Shown: positions 33,984 through 43,227, counted from the stretch's first letter. The stretch is 57,640 nucleotides of DNA from Bacillota bacterium (GCA_023414355.1 JAEZOB010000041.1:1-57640); one strand, 5' to 3'. A program made the numbers and translations. Notes: a model not told the origin generated them from the letters alone.

Positions 33984-34448
33984 TTACAATACAAGCTTCA
34001 TCGGCACGAAATCAGACTGAGCCTCCGTGAAACCAATCTTTTTATAAAGCGGATAGCCCTCCTTAGAAGCGCTTAAATCAATGTAGGACAGGTTTCGCTT
34101 CTTCGCATCCTGTATTGCCAGGTCAATCAGCTTACCGGCAAGCCCCTGCCTGCGATATTCCGGTCTTGTATATACATTCAGAAGAGTCCCTGTCTTGCCT
34201 GTGATAAAGTGAGGATTCGCAGGCTTTTCAACAATCACCATCAGTACTGTCGATACCAGGATGCCCTCCTCCTCAGCTACATAGGCCAAGACTCCGGTTC
34301 CCAACTGCCTCTCAAAATATTCGGGAAGCTGGTTCCTGATTGCCTGAAGCTGCTCTTCGGTCATCTCACCGCAATCGATCATAAGATATCCGATTCGCAT
34401 TTCAACCAATTGCGCAATATCGGCCTTTTCTGCCATTCTAATATTCAT
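33984..34448 (-). CDS. GNAT-family N-acetyltransferase
   Basis: A 154-residue acetyltransferase with the acetyl-CoA loop YRRQGLAGKLIDLAI (Q/RxxGxG/A type), preceded by LLNVYTRPE and followed by IDLSASKEGYPLYKKIGFTEAQSDFVPM, the C-terminal motif B. The N-terminal substrate region (MAEKADIAQLVEMRIGYL) is of the common YjaB/RimI-like type. The acceptor is unknown. It is upstream of the ACT gene by 81 bases on the same strand. Confidence 0.88.
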   Translation of the reverse strand: MNIRMAEKADIAQLVEMRIGYLMIDCGEMTEEQLQAIRNQLPEYFERQLGTGVLAYVAEEEGILVSTVLMVIVEKPANPHFITGKTGTLLNVYTRPEYRRQGLAGKLIDLAIQDAKKRNLSYIDLSASKEGYPLYKKIGFTEAQSDFVPMKLVL

Positions 34449-34519
34449 CGTTATTATCCCCCTGTTTCATGATCACTTAATATATATTTAGGCTTCCTTT
34501 TCCATGATAATTCAATGCT

Positions 34520-35395
34520 TTACAGCCTTGCATAGACCGTTTCCCACAGCTTTTGCTTCATATAGGAAGCCCTCTTCTCGTCCTGAAGGTCGGACATTAC
34601 TGCGATCACGGCATTCTTCTCGGGAATCACGACACACATCTGCCCCCATTTACCACTTGCCCTGTATGTATTATCCCGATATCTCCAAAAGAAGTATCCA
34701 TACCCGCCTTCTCTTGTCTCAATCTGCTTACTGGTTGCCTCCTCCACCCAGGCTTTTGGAACCAGCTGCCTGCCATTATAGTTACCCTTCTGAAGATAAA
34801 GCTGCCCAAACCGGGCTAGCTCATTGATGGACAGATACATACCGGTGGAACCGTAATAATTGCCCTCGGGACTATAGGCACATTCCACATGACTGATCCC
34901 AAGTGGTTCGAAAAGTCTAGGAGCAAGATAATCCAGCATCCTTGTCTTCGTCGTCCTCTCCACGATTACCCCTGCCAGATAGGAGTTGAAATTATTATAA
35001 GAAAAAGCGATCTGATCAACCCTTGGAACAGGAATAGATAGGATATAACTAAGCCAATTATCACAAACTGGTCGTTCAAAGGTATAATCTAAGATAGACA
35101 TTGTCAACAACCGCTTTACCGTTATCTTATTCAAATTGTCCAGATGCTCCTTCTGCATTCCTTTCGGCACATCCTGCTCAAAAAAGGTCAGTAGAGTATC
35201 CTCAAGCATTATGTAACCTTCCTCTATGGCCAGTCCGACAGCAGTGGTAGTGATGCTCTTTGTCGCGGAATAAAGATTTCTTCGCTTCTCAGACATAAAA
35301 TGATGCTCCACCAGCTTTTCCCCATCCCTTAGAACAACAACTCCATATACAGGCAACTGCTCTTTCTCTATTAATGATACAAAATCCTTCAGCAT
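34520..35395 (-). CDS. Cytosolic class C beta-lactamase-like serine hydrolase
   Basis: A 291-residue protein without signal peptide or membrane helix. The catalytic motif is SxxK in YSATKSITTTA, with YNNFNSYLAG as the YxN-like element. The C-terminal KSG/HxG equivalent is GKWGQMCVVIPEKNAV, which lacks the His and reads GKWG. It resembles the esterase/6-aminohexanoate-dimer hydrolase branch of the family. It is the second of three such hydrolases in this window. Confidence 0.85.
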   Translation of the reverse strand: MLKDFVSLIEKEQLPVYGVVVLRDGEKLVEHHFMSEKRRNLYSATKSITTTAVGLAIEEGYIMLEDTLLTFFEQDVPKGMQKEHLDNLNKITVKRLLTMSILDYTFERPVCDNWLSYILSIPVPRVDQIAFSYNNFNSYLAGVIVERTTKTRMLDYLAPRLFEPLGISHVECAYSPEGNYYGSTGMYLSINELARFGQLYLQKGNYNGRQLVPKAWVEEATSKQIETREGGYGYFFWRYRDNTYRASGKWGQMCVVIPEKNAVIAVMSDLQDEKRASYMKQKLWETVYARL

Positions 35396-35648
35396 AGATT
35401 ATCCTCTTCTTAAAGCCCCGACATTAAAGCCATTGATTGTGTTATCTCTCATTTTAACATTAACACAAAAATTGGCAACCTGAATATTTAATATTTTCGC
35501 AGTGATTAATTGCATGATATGCATTTAAGAATTTTATTCCTTCTTTCACTGCGGTACTCTATCCTTACTTTAAACAATTTGTATTGCAGAAACAATGACA
35601 GTATAATAAAATGATAATTGTAGCTTAGCGGTAATAGAATGGGGGATA

Positions 35649-36035
35649 ATGATGAGCGATCAGAGCAAGGAAGAATTGATAGTTAAAAAAGAATATGCCA
35701 TGTGGGAAGCAGCCTTTAACAGGGATGTTGCTGCTTTCAAAGAGCTGGTTACTGAGGATGCTATTATGATCTGCGGCGGGTATCGGTGCTTAGGCAGCGA
35801 ATATGCAGAGTATATCCGGGATTTTTATATTACCGGATATGATATTAAGAATGAAGAGGTTATTTATTCAAGTGACGAGGCTGTACAGATTCATTATGTG
35901 GTCAATGTAAAAACCGAGACTCCGGAGGAATCTGATTTAGGTGGACTTTTTCATGTAGTATCGCTTTGGAAGCGGAAGGACAATGAGTGGAAGCTCTATT
36001 TCAATATGGACTCCAGAATCATACCAATTCAATAG
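35649..36035 (+). CDS. SnoaL-like / NTF2-fold protein
   Basis: A 128-residue protein with the cone-shaped alpha+beta NTF2 pattern: N-terminal helices (EELIVKKEYAMWEAAFNRDVAAFKELVTEDAIMICGG) and then four beta strands ending HVVSLWKRKDNEWKLYFNMDSRI. Similar proteins are annotated as nuclear transport factor 2 family/DUF4440; roles range from ketosteroid-isomerase-like enzymes to small-molecule binding. It is transcribed away from the serine hydrolase; the 253-base divergent spacer probably holds both promoters. Confidence 0.75.
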   Translation: MMSDQSKEELIVKKEYAMWEAAFNRDVAAFKELVTEDAIMICGGYRCLGSEYAEYIRDFYITGYDIKNEEVIYSSDEAVQIHYVVNVKTETPEESDLGGLFHVVSLWKRKDNEWKLYFNMDSRIIPIQ

Positions 36036-36432
36036 ACATAGAAATCATGCAAGCACTATGAGTTCAGTTATGCTTTCCCTGTAGTAGATGGTTGAAAAAG
36101 CTGTTTATTATAAGAAGGGGCGTAACAATCCTCATAGTGTTTTTTTATGTAAAAATAACATATGAAATGTACTCTTGGTTGTATAAAAAGTTAAAATATC
36201 TTAACATAGTTAATATTAGTAAAAATCGTACTAATATAGGTAAAGATTCTACATGTTTAGACATTCTTCGAGTGGTAAACTCAAAGTATCAAGATGCCAT
36301 CCTCTCCCCCCAATATAGATTGTGTTCCCCTAACACACGAAAGACCTCTGCGGTAACGCTGAGGTCTTTTTGTTTTCATTTTATTGTCACAATAAACTGC
36401 GATATTGTATATGAGTTGTCAATAAAATCCCG
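36036..36432. other. Gene-free stretch with one terminator-like hairpin
   Basis: A very A/T-rich stretch between convergent genes. The only signal is AAAGACCTC (36340-36348) pairing with GAGGTCTTT (36361-36369), followed by a T-rich tail in the plus direction, which could terminate the SnoaL-like transcript. The plus-strand open frame 36092-36514 overlaps the isochorismatase gene antisense and has no supporting features. Confidence 0.6.
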
Positions 36433-36975
36433 TCAGGAGAAACTGTCTAGCAGAAGCCTTATTACCTTCTTCATCGATAGAACATTAGCAAAGCGATTAT
36501 TCCAAATCTTATAATTATATAATTCATAGAGTTTCCTACCTGGTAGATACTCATTATCGAACGTGGTATTTGTTTCTTCCGGAATAATTATTTTATATTC
36601 ATAATCAAATGCACTTTTTAAAGTTGCATCTATACAATATTCTGTTTGAAGTCCTACCAGTATTATAGTATCTATCTTTTTTCTTTCTAAATACTCCCTC
36701 AATCCAGTCTTATGAAAAGCACTATTATATTCCTTATCAACGATATATTCACCATTGTCAGGTGCAATATCATGATAAATCTGCCAGCCATCGGAACCCA
36801 TCTCGAGATCGGAACCTTCTCCATCATTGTGACGTACATATACAACTTCCTTATTACTACCCTTTGCAGTTAATATAAGCTTATTAATATTTTCAATTAC
36901 TTTCTTTTCATTATAAGGATGTTTCTTAATTAGTGTACTTTGCACATCTACAACTAGCAAAATAATATTACCCAT
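36433..36975 (-). CDS. Isochorismatase-like cysteine hydrolase
   Basis: A 180-residue hydrolase of the nicotinamidase/isochorismatase fold. The catalytic Asp is in LLVVDVQSTLI and the Cys in IILVGLQTEYCIDATLKSAFD, with the preceding cis-peptide region GLQT. The Lys normally between them is probably in the IVDKEYNSAF segment. Substrates are nicotinamide, ureidoacrylate or other amides; the Cys indicates amide hydrolysis. It overlaps the GlcG-like gene by eight bases, so the two form an operon opposite the LysR regulator. Confidence 0.88.
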   Translation of the reverse strand: MGNIILLVVDVQSTLIKKHPYNEKKVIENINKLILTAKGSNKEVVYVRHNDGEGSDLEMGSDGWQIYHDIAPDNGEYIVDKEYNSAFHKTGLREYLERKKIDTIILVGLQTEYCIDATLKSAFDYEYKIIIPEETNTTFDNEYLPGRKLYELYNYKIWNNRFANVLSMKKVIRLLLDSFS

Positions 36976-37426
36976 TAGCTTTCTTGCCTTCTCTCTGAAT
37001 AGTCATTAGTTTTTCAAAGGCTTCACAGCCTTTTTGTGCAACTCTGCCATCGTTGTCCGATTCTACGCCGCTTACTCCTATCGCTCCTATGACATACCCT
37101 TCATACATCAAAGGTATTCCCCCTTCAATAGGCATACAATCCGGCAAGCTCAACACTCCCATGTTTTGGCTTCCCTCAGCCAATATTTTCTCATGAAAGA
37201 GGGTAGTACGCCTGTAATTTGCTGCATGGAAGGCTTTCTTCTGTGCTATGCCTATTGCAGCATTCGTAGTATTATCCCTTCGAACAAAATGTAAGAGTTC
37301 TCCTCGATCATCTGTCACTGCGATAGCTACAGCCCAACCGTTTCTATCCGCTTCAGCTTCTGCAGCTATAGAAATCACTTTCGCTGCTTCAAGTGTTAAT
37401 GTTGGTCTCATCCATAGATTACTCAT
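36968..37426 (-). CDS. GlcG/HbpS-family (DUF336) protein
   Basis: A 152-residue protein of the GlcG/HbpS family: LTLEAAKVISIAAEAEADRNGWAVAIAVTDDRGELLHFVRRDN, then KAFHAANYRRTT, LSLPDCMPIEGGIPLMYEGYVIGAIGVSGVESDNDGRVAQKGCEAF. Relatives bind heme or cobalamin or act with glycolate and diol catabolic genes. GGAG lies seven bases before the ATG at 37426. It shares an operon with the isochorismatase-like enzyme, suggesting catabolism of an amide or aromatic compound under the divergent LysR regulator. Confidence 0.88.
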   Translation of the reverse strand: MSNLWMRPTLTLEAAKVISIAAEAEADRNGWAVAIAVTDDRGELLHFVRRDNTTNAAIGIAQKKAFHAANYRRTTLFHEKILAEGSQNMGVLSLPDCMPIEGGIPLMYEGYVIGAIGVSGVESDNDGRVAQKGCEAFEKLMTIQREGKKANG

Positions 37427-37720
37427 AATTTTCTCCATTCCGCCACCACACGGCGGCATAAACAATACCTGAAAGAACTACAAGTTATTTTGTTTCTCTT
37501 TCTGATATAGCTCTAAACTGTCCTTGCCTTCACCGGATGAATTCCATTCTATCAATCGACTTTATCAATTGATACATTTTAATTTAGGCTGTAATAAATA
37601 CGTTGTTGTATTGACGTATTATATGTATAATAAAGCTATTGCAAGGCATTTTGCTTAAAACAATTCACATCCGATCATTTCATTTAAATTATATAAGAGA
37701 TAGTTCAATGTGTATAACGA

Positions 37721-37736
37721 ATATCTTGAATGATAT
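37721..37736. promoter_or_regulatory. Possible LysR-type operator
   Basis: ATATC-N6-GATAT dyad lies 41 bases before the LysR start, in the divergent region facing the GlcG-isochorismatase operon. LysR proteins bind short interrupted dyads of this kind (T-N11-A), but the match is short and the region is A/T-rich. Confidence 0.3.
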
Positions 37737-37776
37737 CGATCGAAAAAATTCATTATAGAGAGGAAGGATATGCAGC

Positions 37777-38658
37777 ATGGATAATGAGCTTTTAAACACT
37801 TTCCTATGCTTAGCTAAGTTGAAAAACTTTACTAAATCAGCAGAACAACTTCATGTGGTTCAATCCACCATCACAAGCAGGATCAAGCATTTGGAATATA
37901 TGATAGGGGAGACCCTATTTATTCGTACCAATAAAAATGTAACCCTGACCAATGCAGGAGAAGTTTTTCTCCCCTACGCCAAACAATTATTAAGCATACA
38001 AGATTCGGCCATTTCTCGACTGAAGGCTCTGGAATTATTTAGAGATACACTTCATATTGGTGTTGTTCACTCTATTTATGATGGTCATGTTCAGGACATG
38101 CTTCTCCACTATATGCAACAAAATAAAAATATTGCCGCAAGAGTTACGATAGAACACAGTGAGCAGCTGATACAAATGCTTCATGAAAACCAACTGGACA
38201 TTGCATACACATATCTGGATTCGAAATCTCCGCAGTATCTATGTGAACCCTTCTATAGCGACAAGATCATTTTGGTTACGGGACCGCAGAATAGTTCCAT
38301 AGCCAGCGGCATCACAGACAATGAGCTTAGGAACCTCCCCCTATTGTCTTCTGCCATTCTGACTGAAGCATTTCAGGAATGGTTCTATTCATTTTTTCCG
38401 AATAACTACGCATATCAACTGGATATCAATATAAGCAGTAATATCATTCCTTTTTTAAAAGAAGGAATTGGCTTTAGCTTCATGATGGAGTCCGCTGCCA
38501 GGAGGTCTCTGAAAGAAGGCTCCCTTGTAGAAGTAAAACTTCTCGAAAGCACTCCACCCAGAATGGAAAGCTACCTGTTACTCAATAAGCAGAGACTTAA
38601 TTCAGAAGCAGTTAGGCAATGGTTGAAGGAAGAGCTGCACTCCCCGGTATATGCTTGA
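37777..38658 (+). CDS. LysR-family transcriptional regulator
   Basis: A 293-residue regulator. The N-terminal winged helix-turn-helix is typical (LLNTFLCLAKLKNFTKSAEQLHVVQSTITSRIKHLEYMIGETLF). The effector-binding domain has the usual two-lobe pattern (LHIGVVHSIYDGHVQDMLLHY ... PFLKEGIGFSFMMESAA). AGAGAGGAAGGA precedes the ATG. It is divergent from the GlcG-like/isochorismatase operon and most likely controls it. The inducer cannot be read from sequence. Confidence 0.93.
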   Translation: MDNELLNTFLCLAKLKNFTKSAEQLHVVQSTITSRIKHLEYMIGETLFIRTNKNVTLTNAGEVFLPYAKQLLSIQDSAISRLKALELFRDTLHIGVVHSIYDGHVQDMLLHYMQQNKNIAARVTIEHSEQLIQMLHENQLDIAYTYLDSKSPQYLCEPFYSDKIILVTGPQNSSIASGITDNELRNLPLLSSAILTEAFQEWFYSFFPNNYAYQLDINISSNIIPFLKEGIGFSFMMESAARRSLKEGSLVEVKLLESTPPRMESYLLLNKQRLNSEAVRQWLKEELHSPVYA

Positions 38659-38671
38659 GAACAGTGACGTT

Positions 38672-39316
38672 TTAGGATAATAACTGCAATATATCAGGTA
38701 ACTGATTGATTTGAACAGTGGCTGACTTTAATTCAGCGGGAGTCCCATACCCGTAAAGACATCCAATTGATTTCAAATTATGCAATTTTGCCATCTCAAT
38801 ATCCTGCAGCCTATCTCCTATTACAATAAAATCACCCGGAATGTCTGCTTTAATTGTATCAAATATTTCATGCTTCGGTTTAAATCCAAAGTCTTCAGAA
38901 CAGTAAAATCCGGAAAAGAATCGGTCAAGTCGAAATTGTCTAACGCTAGCATCCATATAAGCATGCTTACAATTGCTTAGAAATATTAAGTTATAGCCTT
39001 TTCCTTTCAGTTTTAATAATACATCTTCTGTCTGCGGGTAAAGCTCTGCCACACCGTGATTGATCAGGTGTAGCATTTCTTTACCGATTATTTCACTACA
39101 TTTTTGTTTTTCCTCCCGGGGAAGGTCTGGCAAAAAGGAGCTCCACATTTCCACTGCAGTAAACCCCAGCCAATAGGAGATTTCCCAGTCAGCAAATTCC
39201 TTAGGAATAGCTAATCTCTTTCTCACCAGATAGGCGTAAGCAGAGCGAAACGCCGGTGCATAGATTTTAATACTATCATGAAGCGTACCGTCATAATCAA
39301 AGATTAAATTAGTCAT
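38672..39316 (-). CDS. HAD-family phosphatase, last gene of the rib operon
   Basis: A 214-residue hydrolase. Motif I is FDYDGTLHD with the nucleophile Asp and the acid/base Asp, motif II is LIFLSNCKH, and motif III/IV is KPKHEIF ... FIVIGDRLQDIEMA. The cap is helical (C1 type), as in phosphoglycolate phosphatase and related enzymes. Its start overlaps the ribH stop by eight bases. Riboflavin synthesis needs a phosphatase for 5-amino-6-ribitylamino-uracil phosphate, done by HAD enzymes in other bacteria, so this is a good candidate. Confidence 0.85.
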   Translation of the reverse strand: MTNLIFDYDGTLHDSIKIYAPAFRSAYAYLVRKRLAIPKEFADWEISYWLGFTAVEMWSSFLPDLPREEKQKCSEIIGKEMLHLINHGVAELYPQTEDVLLKLKGKGYNLIFLSNCKHAYMDASVRQFRLDRFFSGFYCSEDFGFKPKHEIFDTIKADIPGDFIVIGDRLQDIEMAKLHNLKSIGCLYGYGTPAELKSATVQINQLPDILQLLS

Positions 39317-39782
39317 TCTTTCCTATTTCCCTTATGAGATTAACCATCTCGATTGCTCCGACTGCACAATCGAATCCTTTGTTGCCTGCTTTGGTTCCGG
39401 CACGTTCAATTGCCTGTTCAATATTTTCAGTGGTAAGTACACCGAACATCACCGGAATGTCACTGTTTAATGATACCTGAGCAACTCCCTTTGATACTTC
39501 ATTGCAGACATAGTCATAATGAGTTGTACTTCCACGGATTACCGCACCCAGGCATATAATTGCATCATACTTTCTGCTTTTTGCCATTTTAGAAGCGATC
39601 AGCGGAATTTCGAAAGCACCGGGAACCCATGCAACTTCGATGTTGTCCTCCTTCACTTCATGTCTTATTAGCGCATCCACAGCACCTCCGAGTAGCTTCG
39701 AGGTAATAAATTCATTAAATCTTGCTGCAACGATACCTATTTTTATATCCTTAGATACCAATTTTCCTTCATATGTTTTCAT
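39309..39782 (-). CDS. ribH: 6,7-dimethyl-8-ribityllumazine synthase
   Basis: A 157-residue enzyme joining 5-amino-6-ribitylaminouracil and dihydroxybutanone phosphate. Conserved segments are IVAARFNEFITSKLLGGAVDAL, the substrate loop VPGAFEIPLIASKMAKS, CLGAVIRGSTTHYDYVCNEVSKG with the catalytic His, and PVMFGVLTTENIEQAIERAGTKAGNKG. The length is normal for the icosahedral type. It sits between ribBA and the HAD phosphatase on the same strand. Confidence 0.97.
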   Translation of the reverse strand: MKTYEGKLVSKDIKIGIVAARFNEFITSKLLGGAVDALIRHEVKEDNIEVAWVPGAFEIPLIASKMAKSRKYDAIICLGAVIRGSTTHYDYVCNEVSKGVAQVSLNSDIPVMFGVLTTENIEQAIERAGTKAGNKGFDCAVGAIEMVNLIREIGKND

Positions 39783-39805
39783 AATAAATTCTCCTTATAT
39801 TGTTT

Positions 39806-41008
39806 TTATTTTAAGCTTAAAAAATGACCCATTTTAGTTTGCTTTGTTTTCAGATAACGCTTATCGTACTCATTTGCTTCAATTTCTATTGCCACACGTT
39901 CTGTAATTGCAATACCAAAATCCGAAAGCTGATATACCTTGTCAGGATTATTTGTAATAAGACGCATGGTTTTTACTCCCAGATCACGCAGGATCTGCGC
40001 TCCGATATAATACTCTCGCATATCCTCATCAAAACCAAGCGCAAGGTTTGCTTCTACGGTGTCCATCCCTTGACTTTGAAGTTCATAGGCTTTTAATTTA
40101 TTAAGCAGACCAATGCCACGACCCTCCTGGCGCATATACAGAAGAATGCCGCGACCTTCCTCTTCAATCATTCTCATCGCTTGGGCTAACTGTTCCCCAC
40201 AATCGCAACGCGAGGAATGGAAGACATCACCGGTAAGGCATTCGGAGTGAACACGGCATAAGACCTCTAGCCCATCGCCGATTTCACCCTTTACTAATGC
40301 TACGTGGTGCTCGCCATTGATAGTGTTTCTATAGCCACAACTGCGAAAAGTACCATAATCTGTAGGTAATAAAGGGCTTGCAACACGTTCTACCAGATTG
40401 TCAAATTTCTTACGATATTCCTGTAATGACTTGATCGTGATAAACTTCATATTCCATTTTTGTGCTAAACCAATCAGTTCCGGAGTTCGCATCATATGCC
40501 CATCTTCACGCATGATTTCACAACACAGACCACACTCCTTCAGACCTGCAAGACGTAATAAATCAACCGTCGCTTCTGTATGCCCATCCCGTTCCAAGAC
40601 CCCATTTTTCTTGGCAAGGAGAGGAAACATATGCCCCGGTCTGCGGAAATCTTCTGGTTTAGCACATTCTTCAACAGCTTTGAGAGCAGTAATACTTCGT
40701 TCTGCTGCGGAGATCCCAGTCGTGGTATCCACATGGTCTATAGACACTGTAAAGGAGGTCGAATGACTTTCTGTGTTACGATTTACCATTTGTGGCAATT
40801 GTAAGCGGATGCAATATTCTTCACTCATCGGCATACAGATTAACCCTTTACCGTGTATTGCCATAAAATTTATATTTTCTTTCGTGGCATATTCTGCAGC
40901 GCAGATAAAGTCACCTTCATTTTCACGGTTTTCATCATCCGTCACAAGAATGATTTCTCCTTTTCGGAGTGCTTCCAGGGCTTCTGGAATTGTATTGTAC
41001 TGAAACAT
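39806..41008 (-). CDS. ribBA: Bifunctional DHBP synthase / GTP cyclohydrolase II
   Basis: A 400-residue fusion of the two entry enzymes. Residues 1-200 form 3,4-dihydroxy-2-butanone 4-phosphate from ribulose 5-phosphate (DDENRENEGDFICAAE, HSTSFTVSID, RRPGHMFPL, EATVDLLRLAG). Residues 205-400 are GTP cyclohydrolase II with the zinc motif CLTGDVFHSSRCDCGEQL and RQEGRGIGL. AGGAGG lies six bases before the ATG at 41008; the frame open to 41104 overlaps ribE and has no site. Confidence 0.97.
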   Translation of the reverse strand: MFQYNTIPEALEALRKGEIILVTDDENRENEGDFICAAEYATKENINFMAIHGKGLICMPMSEEYCIRLQLPQMVNRNTESHSTSFTVSIDHVDTTTGISAAERSITALKAVEECAKPEDFRRPGHMFPLLAKKNGVLERDGHTEATVDLLRLAGLKECGLCCEIMREDGHMMRTPELIGLAQKWNMKFITIKSLQEYRKKFDNLVERVASPLLPTDYGTFRSCGYRNTINGEHHVALVKGEIGDGLEVLCRVHSECLTGDVFHSSRCDCGEQLAQAMRMIEEEGRGILLYMRQEGRGIGLLNKLKAYELQSQGMDTVEANLALGFDEDMREYYIGAQILRDLGVKTMRLITNNPDKVYQLSDFGIAITERVAIEIEANEYDKRYLKTKQTKMGHFLSLK

Positions 41009-41018
41009 AAAATCCCTC

Positions 41019-41648
41019 CTAAAATTCATTATCATATAGAAACTCTTTGGTAATACCATTGTAGCTTTGTGAAAACTTTTCAATATACTTCCCAACAATA
41101 TCATTTTCCAGATTTACTAAGCTGCCACTATTTTTTTCCGAAAGTGTTGTTTCTTTCGCGGTGTGTGGAATGATCGATACAGAGAAGCTGTCAGGTGTAA
41201 CTTTGGCAATCGTAAGACTGATTCCATCTACGGCAATCGAACCTTTCTCTATGATATACCTCATGATTTTAGAGTTGGTTTTTATGGTATACCAAATCGC
41301 GATATCATCTTTTCTGATAGATATGATCTTACCGGTACCATCGATATGCCCCGATACAATATGACCGCCAAATCTTCCGCTTGCAGGCATAGCACGTTCC
41401 AGATTAACTCTGCTTCCGATAGTAAGGCTTCCAAGTGATGATCTTGATAGCGTTTCATTCATTACATCTGCGGTAAAGGAAGTGCTGCTGATCTCCCTTA
41501 CTGTCAGACAGACACCACATGTAGCCACACTATCCCCCAATTTCACACCATCAAATATTTTTTTGCATTCAATCGTTAAGCTCACAGACTTAGCTCCTTT
41601 TTTAATACTCCTGACAATGCCTATTTCTTCTACGATCCCTGTAAACAT
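41019..41648 (-). CDS. ribE: Riboflavin synthase alpha chain
   Basis: A 209-residue enzyme that dismutates two lumazine molecules to riboflavin. Two lumazine-binding repeats are visible: MFTGIVEEIGIV ... CGVCLTVREISSTSFTADVMNETL, then HIVSGHIDGTGKII ... SIAVDGISLTIAKVTPDSFSVSIIPHT. It overlaps ribD by 19 bases, so expression is coupled. The second repeat keeps the conserved GxxxVDGxSLT and HT motifs. Confidence 0.97.
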   Translation of the reverse strand: MFTGIVEEIGIVRSIKKGAKSVSLTIECKKIFDGVKLGDSVATCGVCLTVREISSTSFTADVMNETLSRSSLGSLTIGSRVNLERAMPASGRFGGHIVSGHIDGTGKIISIRKDDIAIWYTIKTNSKIMRYIIEKGSIAVDGISLTIAKVTPDSFSVSIIPHTAKETTLSEKNSGSLVNLENDIVGKYIEKFSQSYNGITKEFLYDNEF

Positions 41649-42736
41649 GGATAATCCACCTCCCCTTCTATAAAAATATCTTCATCAAACCATGTAATTG
41701 TTTGATTTTTAAGCTTGAAGCAACCTTCAATTTCCCGGATACCAGCTCCTCCGATCGGCGTTTTAGCTTGGTCACCACCGAATAGCTTAGGTGCGATATA
41801 AGCATGCACTTTATTTATTATCCTGTTTTGTAACGCAGAATCATTGAGTGTGGAACCTCCTTCTAACAGTACGCTATCAATCCCTTTATCACCAAGCTCT
41901 TTCATCAAATGATTTAAATCAATATGATGATCCTTCCGAGCTAATTGAAGAATTTCGCATCCGTATGCAAGGTATGGCTTATGCCTTTCGTCTTGTCCAC
42001 AAGCTGTCGCAATTATTGTCTTTACTTCTCTTGCTGTAGTGATTACAGTGGCTTCAAGTGGTGTAACTAGTTCTGTATCACAGATAATACGTATTGGATT
42101 TCTGCCTCCATCGATACGACAAGTGAGAGAGGGATTATCAGCAATTACCGTACCCACACCAACCATAATAGAAGCGTACCGGTTTCGGCTTTTATGTACA
42201 TTTTCCCTTGCTTTTTCGCCTGTGATCCATTTGGATTTCCCACTTGCAGTTGATATTTTTCCATCCAGTGTCATTGCATACTTCAGTACAACATAAGGAG
42301 TCTTGGTTCTAATATAGTGAAAGAAAACCTCATTCAGCTCCTGGCACTTGTCTTGCAGAACGCCTATTACTACTTCTATCCCGGCCTCTTTCAAAATTGC
42401 TGCACCTTTTCCCGACATCAGAGGATTAGGGTCAAGACAACCAATGACCACTTTTTTTATACCACTTTGTAGGATAGCTTCCGTGCAAGGTGGTGTTCTC
42501 CCATGGTGACAACAAGGTTCCAAGGTGACATACATGGTTGCACTATAAGGGGCCTCTTTGCATTTATTAAGGGCATTCCGTTCAGCGTGCCAGCCACCAT
42601 AGGTTTCATGCCAACCCTCTCCAATGATTTTTTCACCTTTCACAATAACTGAACCTACATAAGGATTTGGATTTACAGAACCAATTCCTTTTTTGGCCAG
42701 AGAAAGGGCATGGTACATATACTTTTCGTCAGTCAT
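41630..42736 (-). CDS. ribD: Bifunctional riboflavin deaminase/reductase
   Basis: A 368-residue enzyme. The N-terminal zinc deaminase has HAERNAL and PCCHHGRTPPCT, with the preceding NPYVGSVIV. The C-terminal NADPH-dependent reductase has LKYAMTLDGKISTASGKSKWITG and LLEGGSTLNDSALQ. It is the first gene after the FMN riboswitch, with AGGAGG before the ATG. The order ribD-ribE-ribBA-ribH matches the classic Firmicutes operon. Confidence 0.97.
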   Translation of the reverse strand: MTDEKYMYHALSLAKKGIGSVNPNPYVGSVIVKGEKIIGEGWHETYGGWHAERNALNKCKEAPYSATMYVTLEPCCHHGRTPPCTEAILQSGIKKVVIGCLDPNPLMSGKGAAILKEAGIEVVIGVLQDKCQELNEVFFHYIRTKTPYVVLKYAMTLDGKISTASGKSKWITGEKARENVHKSRNRYASIMVGVGTVIADNPSLTCRIDGGRNPIRIICDTELVTPLEATVITTAREVKTIIATACGQDERHKPYLAYGCEILQLARKDHHIDLNHLMKELGDKGIDSVLLEGGSTLNDSALQNRIINKVHAYIAPKLFGGDQAKTPIGGAGIREIEGCFKLKNQTITWFDEDIFIEGEVDYPCLQGS

Positions 42737-42752
42737 ATGCTTCCTCCTGAAA

Positions 42753-42785
42753 TAAAAAAATGCCTCAAACAGATACGTTCAAGGC
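42753..42785 (-). terminator. Riboswitch-controlled terminator ahead of ribD
   Basis: GCCTTGAACG (42776-42785) pairs with TGTTTGAGGC (42762-42771), allowing G-U pairs, and is followed by seven T residues on the minus strand. It ends 17 bases before the ribD start. An upstream hairpin-forming stretch (about 42826-42853, CTCTGA ... TCAGAG) could take part in the alternative fold. Confidence 0.8.
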
Positions 42786-42888
42786 AGAGGCTCAAATTAA
42801 CGATTTATCTTTAGAAACAAAAAACTCTGAAATGAATCAATCATCTCAGAGTAATGTATTAAAGAAAATGCTAAAAAGCAGCTTTATA

Positions 42889-42995
42889 ATCTTCTTCCAT
42901 CCAGACTTTACTGTCGGCTTCGGAGTTACACCGAATCATACCTTGCGGCTCGTGGGCTATACCACCGGTAGGGAATTTCACCCTGCCCTGAAGAT
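42889..42995 (-). promoter_or_regulatory. FMN riboswitch (RFN element)
   Basis: The minus strand starts ATCTTCAGGGCAGGGTGAAA, continues TTCCCTACCGGTGG, GCCCACGAGC, GATTCGGTGTAACTCCGA and AGTCTGGATGGAAGAAGAT. These are the conserved RFN helices closed by the ATCTTC/GAAGAT P1 stem. It lies about 150 bases upstream of ribD. FMN binding would favour the terminator at 42753-42785 and shut off the operon. The remaining gap to 43227 shows nothing else. Confidence 0.97.
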
Positions 42996-43227
42996 ACATA
43001 TTTAATTTAAAACGATTATAACAACGCTAACAATAATTGTCAACCATAAAATTGGATTAAAATTACTTTTATTAAGTTTGTAATTGGATCATCCATTTAT
43101 CATGTTAAGGGCAGTCTCATTTATCGACACCGTCTGCCTCTAAGAGCATACACAAAGTCTTAATATTATTCTACTATTTTATAAGTTTGCCTATTTTCTC
43201 CTCTAAAGAGTTTATAATATATAAGTA

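Noticed and set aside
36092..36514. 140-codon plus-strand frame
   Set aside because: Overlaps the isochorismatase gene antisense, very A/T-rich, no ribosome binding site, no recognisable domain.
37600..37640. TTGACG ... TATAAT promoter upstream of the LysR gene
   Set aside because: The two hexamers are only nine bases apart, too close for a functional sigma-A promoter.
42760..43005. 81-codon plus-strand frame
   Set aside because: It is the complement of the FMN riboswitch and its expression platform.
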